From the NCBI RefSeq assembly GCF_900091415.1, contig NZ_FMHU01000002.1, positions 1,550,001 to 1,614,000 on the forward strand: 64,000 nucleotides of DNA. Reading direction: 5' to 3'. Each line of letters begins with the position of its first letter. Positions within the stretch are counted from its first letter, which is position 1. The notes below the pieces were generated by a model. That model saw only the letters and a list, made by a program, of their open reading frames with translations. It made no database searches and was not told the DNA's origin. Below are positions 60,641-64,000 of the stretch, one piece after another. The DNA is from Micromonospora inyonensis. Lineage in GTDB: Bacteria > Actinomycetota > Actinomycetes > Mycobacteriales > Micromonosporaceae. Position numbers and translations under genes: made by a program.

Positions 60641-61401
60641 GCCGGCCCGATCGACAGCGCGTGGTTCTCCTCGTCCCCGATGAGCACGGCCGCCGCCCGG
60701 TCCCGGGGGGTCAGTGACTTGGAGTTGGCCAGCGGGATGATCCGGACGTCGTCGTGACGCACCAGGGCACGCAGCGCGGCGTCCACCACCTCCCGGTCGT
60801 GCTCGTCGAGCAGCTCGCGCAGGTCGGCCAGGCCGACCCACGCCCCCGGGGTGACCGCCAGCTCCCGGTACGCCGTCCGCACCAGGGCCTGCGCGTCACC
60901 GGTGGCGGATTCGACCGGAGTCGGCTCGTCTGCCGCGGCCATCGGGACGGCGGTGCCGTTCGGGGTCGTGGTGCCGCTCGTCGCGGGGACGGCGGTGGTG
61001 TCGTCGTCCCCGGTCGGGGAGTCGGCATCCACGCCGGAGGCGTCCTGCCGGAAGAAGTCGGCCTGGCTGACTCGCAGCCGCTCCAGTCCCCGGTCGAGGT
61101 TGGTCAGGACGGTGAGCAGCGACCGGGTGGCCGAGCCGCTCTGCCGGGGTGGACGGGCGGTGTGCAGCCGCCGGGCGACGTGCCAACCGTGCTCGGTCAG
61201 CTCGTGGGAGAAGGGCCGCTGCGTCCGGTCGGTGCTGACCAGCCCGAGCTTCACCAGCTTGGCGTTGTCCGCGCCGGTGAGCGCGAAGCCGGCCAGGTCC
61301 CGCAGCTCCGTGTTGGTCAGCTCGCGTGCCTCGGCCATGAGCACGACCAGCGCGTTGATCTGGTTCGGCGTCAGCTGGGGCAGGGCGTCAGCGGTCGGCA
61401 T
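60637..61401 (-). CDS. Winged-helix protein of the HerA-type operon
   Basis: The 254-residue protein starts MPTADALPQLTPNQINALVV and has a helix-turn-helix in LTNTELRDLAGFALTGADNA with a wing (LVSTDRTQRPFSHELTEHGW). The C-terminal half has a second wHTH-like part (VTPGAWVGLADLRELLDEHD, then RREVVDAALRALV). The linker is Thr/Pro/Ala-rich. It overlaps the nuclease gene by 14 bases at its start and the ATPase gene by four at its end, so the three products are made together. It may load the motor on DNA or regulate the operon. No published family name is recognised. Confidence 0.78.
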   Translation of the reverse strand: MPTADALPQLTPNQINALVVLMAEARELTNTELRDLAGFALTGADNAKLVKLGLVSTDRTQRPFSHELTEHGWHVARRLHTARPPRQSGSATRSLLTVLTNLDRGLERLRVSQADFFRQDASGVDADSPTGDDDTTAVPATSGTTTPNGTAVPMAAADEPTPVESATGDAQALVRTAYRELAVTPGAWVGLADLRELLDEHDREVVDAALRALVRHDDVRIIPLANSKSLTPRDRAAAVLIGDEENHALSIGPA

Positions 61402-62536
61402 GGTGCCTCGTCTCCTCGTCTCGCACGGTGGCCGGGCGTCGTCCGGCCAGCAGGTCCCGGATGGTGCCCACCACGGCGTCCACGTCGGAGAGCACCTGGT
61501 CGTTGGTGAACCGCAGCACGTCGTACCCGAGTAGTTGCAGCTGGGCGTCCCGGTGCCGGTCGTCGGCGTAGCGCAGCCGCTCCCGGTGCTCCGGACCGTC
61601 CACCTCCACCACCAGTCCCTCCACCGGCCAGAACAGGTCGAGGCGGTACGGCCGGGCCAGGGTGTGCCAGGTGAGGGTGTGGTTCCACCAGCGTCCGTAC
61701 GCCCAGCGATGCCGGGCGAGGGCGCGCTCCAGTGCCTGTTCGGCGACGCTGTCGGCGCGGGGCAGGCCGGACATCGGCGGCACCCGCAGCGTCGGCGCCG
61801 ACGGCGGGTCGGCGTCGGCCGGGGCGGACCCGACCGGCGGGTACCCGCCGGTCGGGTCCGGTGGCGGGTCGGTGGGCCCGGCGGCGAGCCGGGTCAGTGC
61901 CCCGGGCAGGGTGATCCGCACCGTACGGACCCGGTCCACGGTGCGCAGTTCCGCCCCGGCCAGCCAGACCGTGCACCGGCCCTGCTGGACGAACCACTCG
62001 GCGGCGGCGGTCAGGGCCCGCTCGTCGGCGGGGGTGAGCCCGTCGGGCAACCGGACCAGCAGGACGACCGACCGCCGGTGGTAGGCGTCGGCGAGGACCC
62101 GCACGAGTCCGGCGGCTCGCACCTCCGCCGGGAAGCGGGTGCCGGCGGCGGAGCGTCGGTCGGTCGTCCCGCCGCCGACGGCGCGCTCGGCCAGGTCGGC
62201 CAGGAAGGGGCCGAAGCCGGGGGACCGGGCGGCCACCCCGGCGGCCAGGGCGCGCACCGCCGCGGTGCCGAGCACGCCGGAGCCGTCGACCCGGTCGGCT
62301 CCGGGCAGCCACCGGGGGAACAGCGCGACGGCGGCCCGGTCGGCCGCGTCGAGCAGCGTCGCCACCTGGGCGGCGGCGGAAACCCCGCTCACCGGGGTGA
62401 ACCGCACCACCGCCGGGGCGTCGGGGGGCAGCGGGTCCAGGGCGAGGTCGACCAGCTGCGGGTCCGCTCCGGCCAGCTGGCTGACCCGGTACGCCGGCAG
62501 CCGGACCCACCATGGACCGTCCACCGTGTACGTCAT
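61388..62536 (-). CDS. DUF559/Vsr-like nuclease-domain protein
   Basis: The 382-residue protein has an unassigned N-terminal 250 residues and a C-terminal DUF559-type domain: YRLDLFWPVEGLVVEVDGPE provides the Asp and the Glu-x-Asp pair expected of a PD-(D/E)xK enzyme, followed by RYADDRHRDAQLQLLGYDVL and a final helix. Members of this superfamily include the Vsr mismatch endonuclease. The first gene of the operon starts at ATG 62536 without a ribosome site; TATCGT at about 62543-62548 could be a -10 box for a leaderless message. Nuclease activity is inferred. Confidence 0.8.
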   Translation of the reverse strand: MTYTVDGPWWVRLPAYRVSQLAGADPQLVDLALDPLPPDAPAVVRFTPVSGVSAAAQVATLLDAADRAAVALFPRWLPGADRVDGSGVLGTAAVRALAAGVAARSPGFGPFLADLAERAVGGGTTDRRSAAGTRFPAEVRAAGLVRVLADAYHRRSVVLLVRLPDGLTPADERALTAAAEWFVQQGRCTVWLAGAELRTVDRVRTVRITLPGALTRLAAGPTDPPPDPTGGYPPVGSAPADADPPSAPTLRVPPMSGLPRADSVAEQALERALARHRWAYGRWWNHTLTWHTLARPYRLDLFWPVEGLVVEVDGPEHRERLRYADDRHRDAQLQLLGYDVLRFTNDQVLSDVDAVVGTIRDLLAGRRPATVRDEETRHHADR

Positions 62537-62679
62537 GTCGTGACGATACGTCCGCGTCCGGACGCGTGCGGTGGCACCCCGGGGGGGTGCGTGCCCGACG
62601 TTGGACGTCCTGTCCCGTCCACCGCCGGGCGTTCCCCCACCGCCAGGCGTGCGCTCCGGACCGTCTGGCGGGACCGAGG

Positions 62680-62711
62680 CCGACCCCGGCCGGGCATGCC
62701 GGTGGGGTCGG
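62680..62711 (-). terminator. Hairpin after the amidase gene
   Basis: CCGACCCC (62680-62687) pairs perfectly with GGGGTCGG (62704-62711), with a smaller GGC/GCC pairing inside the loop. It lies 18 bases past the amidase stop and before the nuclease operon. The remaining 62537-62679 contains only the presumed operon promoter. Confidence 0.45.
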
Positions 62712-62728
62712 TCGGACGGGACCGGCGG

Positions 62729-63862
62729 TCAGTCCTGCCGGAACGACTGGCGGACGACGCCGCCGACGACCGCGCACCAGGTGCTGGTGTCGACCTTGCC
62801 GTGGCCGGGCAGGCCGTGCAGGCGCTGGAGGTCCTGGAGCGCCTTCTTGGTCACCCAGTCGTACTCGCCGGTGATCGTGACGTCGGCGTACCCCTTGACG
62901 TTGAGGATGTACTGCACCGCGCTGATCGCCAGGCCGGTCGCGTCCCGGTCCAGTTCCGGGGCGAGGGTCTCCCACGTCGGGCCGGTGAGGGTGGCGTCGA
63001 CGTCGACCGGGATGCCGTTGCGCGCCTGCCAGTCCTGCACCGCGGCCACCGTGGCGGCGTCGAAGGTGCCGCTGACGCCGACCGGATAGCCCCGGAACGC
63101 GAGCAGGTACTGGGCGACCCGGACCACCGGCCCGCCGACGAAGCGCCAGATGTCCGGCCACCGTCGGGCCGGTACGTCGGCCAGGTCGGTGCCGAGTGCC
63201 AGGAAGACCCGTCGCCGCAGGGTGGGGAACTCCCGGTAGAACATCGCCCCGGGGCAGAGGGTGGCGCGGAAGTCCCAGTGGCCGAAGATGTCGTGGGCGT
63301 GCAGCCCGTACCGCTGGCAGATCGTGGTGCAGAGCTTGACCAGCGAGTCGAGCAGCGACTGCGGGGGCGTCTCGGTGACGTAGATGCCCTCGTTCTCGAT
63401 GCCGATGGAGCGGCCGTTCTCGCCGGGGCAGTGCGCGGAGATCATCTGTCGCTCGCCAACCCGGAGGGTGTCCAGGCTGCCCCGCCGTCCCTCCAGGACG
63501 TACCCGCCCCGGCTGACGGTGAAGTGCTGGCCGGTGTCGGACCAACCGTTGCCGTCCATGTGCAGGTCCTGGCAGCGCTTGGCCAGCCGGACAGCCTGCT
63601 CCTGCGAGTAGTCCGTGGTGTTCGGGAACGCCATGTGGTGAACGATGATCTTGTTGGTGGGGATGGCGCTGACCGCCAGCGGGTCCCGGGGTGGCCGGGC
63701 TCCCCACTCGTCGCAGCCGAGGATCCAGTCCAGGTCGTCGCCCGGCTCGGCCTGCGCGGCCGACGGCAGCGCGAGCTCGCTCCCGACCACCGCGACCGCC
63801 GCCGCGCCGAGGCCGGCCCGGAGCAGGGTACGGCGATCCAGTTCGGGGTTGTCGAAGATCAT
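62729..63862 (-). CDS. Tat-exported N-acetylmuramoyl-L-alanine amidase with peptidoglycan-binding domain
   Basis: A 377-residue precursor with a twin-arginine signal (LDRRTLLRAGLGAAAVAVVG). The amidase_2/PGRP domain has the zinc ligands in NKIIVHHMAFPNTTDYSQ and GHWDFRATLCPGAMF, plus the ENGRSIGIENEG motif. Two peptidoglycan-binding repeats follow (LAFRGYPVGVSGTFDAATVA and YILNVKGYADVTITGEYDWV). It cuts between MurNAc and L-Ala outside the cell. It starts at ATG 63862 with GAGGGAGAAG upstream. It is one of three wall-hydrolase-type genes in the window. Confidence 0.93.
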   Translation of the reverse strand: MIFDNPELDRRTLLRAGLGAAAVAVVGSELALPSAAQAEPGDDLDWILGCDEWGARPPRDPLAVSAIPTNKIIVHHMAFPNTTDYSQEQAVRLAKRCQDLHMDGNGWSDTGQHFTVSRGGYVLEGRRGSLDTLRVGERQMISAHCPGENGRSIGIENEGIYVTETPPQSLLDSLVKLCTTICQRYGLHAHDIFGHWDFRATLCPGAMFYREFPTLRRRVFLALGTDLADVPARRWPDIWRFVGGPVVRVAQYLLAFRGYPVGVSGTFDAATVAAVQDWQARNGIPVDVDATLTGPTWETLAPELDRDATGLAISAVQYILNVKGYADVTITGEYDWVTKKALQDLQRLHGLPGHGKVDTSTWCAVVGGVVRQSFRQD

Positions 63863-64000
63863 GGCTTCTCCCTCGGCCAGCCGGCGACGGCACGACGGAT
63901 GTAAAGGAACTCCACAACCTTCGCGCGCAATGGAGAATATTGCCGACCTGCCGGCAGCGCCAGTACCCGGTCGTACCTACGCGACCGGTGGGTGCCACCA
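63863..64000. other. Upstream region of the amidase gene, cut by the window edge
   Basis: The region holds the amidase ribosome site and an AT-rich stretch (AATATT near 63937-63942) that could be part of a promoter. No gene is seen in these 138 bases. Confidence 0.4.

Noticed and set aside
57422..60757. An 1111-codon plus-strand frame over the HerA-type gene
   Set aside because: The minus strand carries two P-loops and Walker B motifs; the plus frame shows none.

Overview
The window is very GC-rich and reads like a chromosomal segment of a Micromonosporaceae-type actinomycete, probably Micromonospora or a close relative. This is inferred from composition, many GTG/TTG starts, leaderless-looking genes, a RamB regulator beside aceA-aceB, a helY-like helicase beside a 5'-3' exonuclease, an STM4011-4015-type operon and XRE/DUF5753 regulators. 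No tRNA, rRNA or CRISPR array was found.

Layout. (1) 1-5527, minus: the first about 1840 codons of a giant modular protein that runs off the left edge. Its N-terminal part matches a second giant gene at 45179-55483 (plus strand, 3434 codons), so the two loci form a roughly 2.2-kb inverted repeat about 39 kb apart. (2) 5.6-7.65 kb: gene debris, namely a probable IS256-type transposase N-terminus, an FHA-ABC transporter without ends, and an unknown 3' remnant. (3) 7.7-12.2 kb: an RDD membrane protein, a GlxA-type regulator divergent from an MDR oxidoreductase, and two secreted cell-wall enzymes. (4) 12.4-17 kb: a P450-ferredoxin pair, then a decayed sugar-acid catabolic cluster with an intact FGGY kinase, a frameshifted aldolase fused to a broken Hyi-like isomerase, and a truncated four-carbon-acid kinase. 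(5) 17.2-23.7 kb: a secreted beta-helix protein and the glyoxylate-shunt locus ramB / aceA-aceB. (6) 23.8-31.6 kb: a GT2/TSUP wreck, a TetR regulator, a HAD hydrolase, helY, an exonuclease and an MFS exporter. (7) 31.8-35.1 kb: a pseudokinase and a Ser/Thr kinase, both with extracytoplasmic domains. (8) 35.3-39.6 kb: the STM4011-4015-type operon with a very short STM4015. (9) 39.8-43.8 kb: htpG, an AlkZ-like protein and a DUF1707 membrane protein. (10) 44-56.3 kb: an accessory island with a truncated ISL3 transposase, the second giant gene, a truncated IS701-type transposase and a GNAT remnant. (11) 56.4-63.9 kb: an XRE/DUF5753 regulator, a tightly overlapping operon (DUF559-type nuclease, wHTH protein, two-ATPase HerA-type protein) and a Tat-exported amidase.

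The two candidates for undescribed biology are the paired giant genes and the nuclease/wHTH/HerA operon. The giants share a leader and a membrane-associated N-terminus but carry different C-terminal modules: winged-helix repeats and a possible His/Cys protease in one; a papain-like domain, an OTU-like domain and 13 full 98-residue repeats in the other. Gene wrecks and transposase fragments mark both giant loci and the sugar-acid cluster as recombination-prone.
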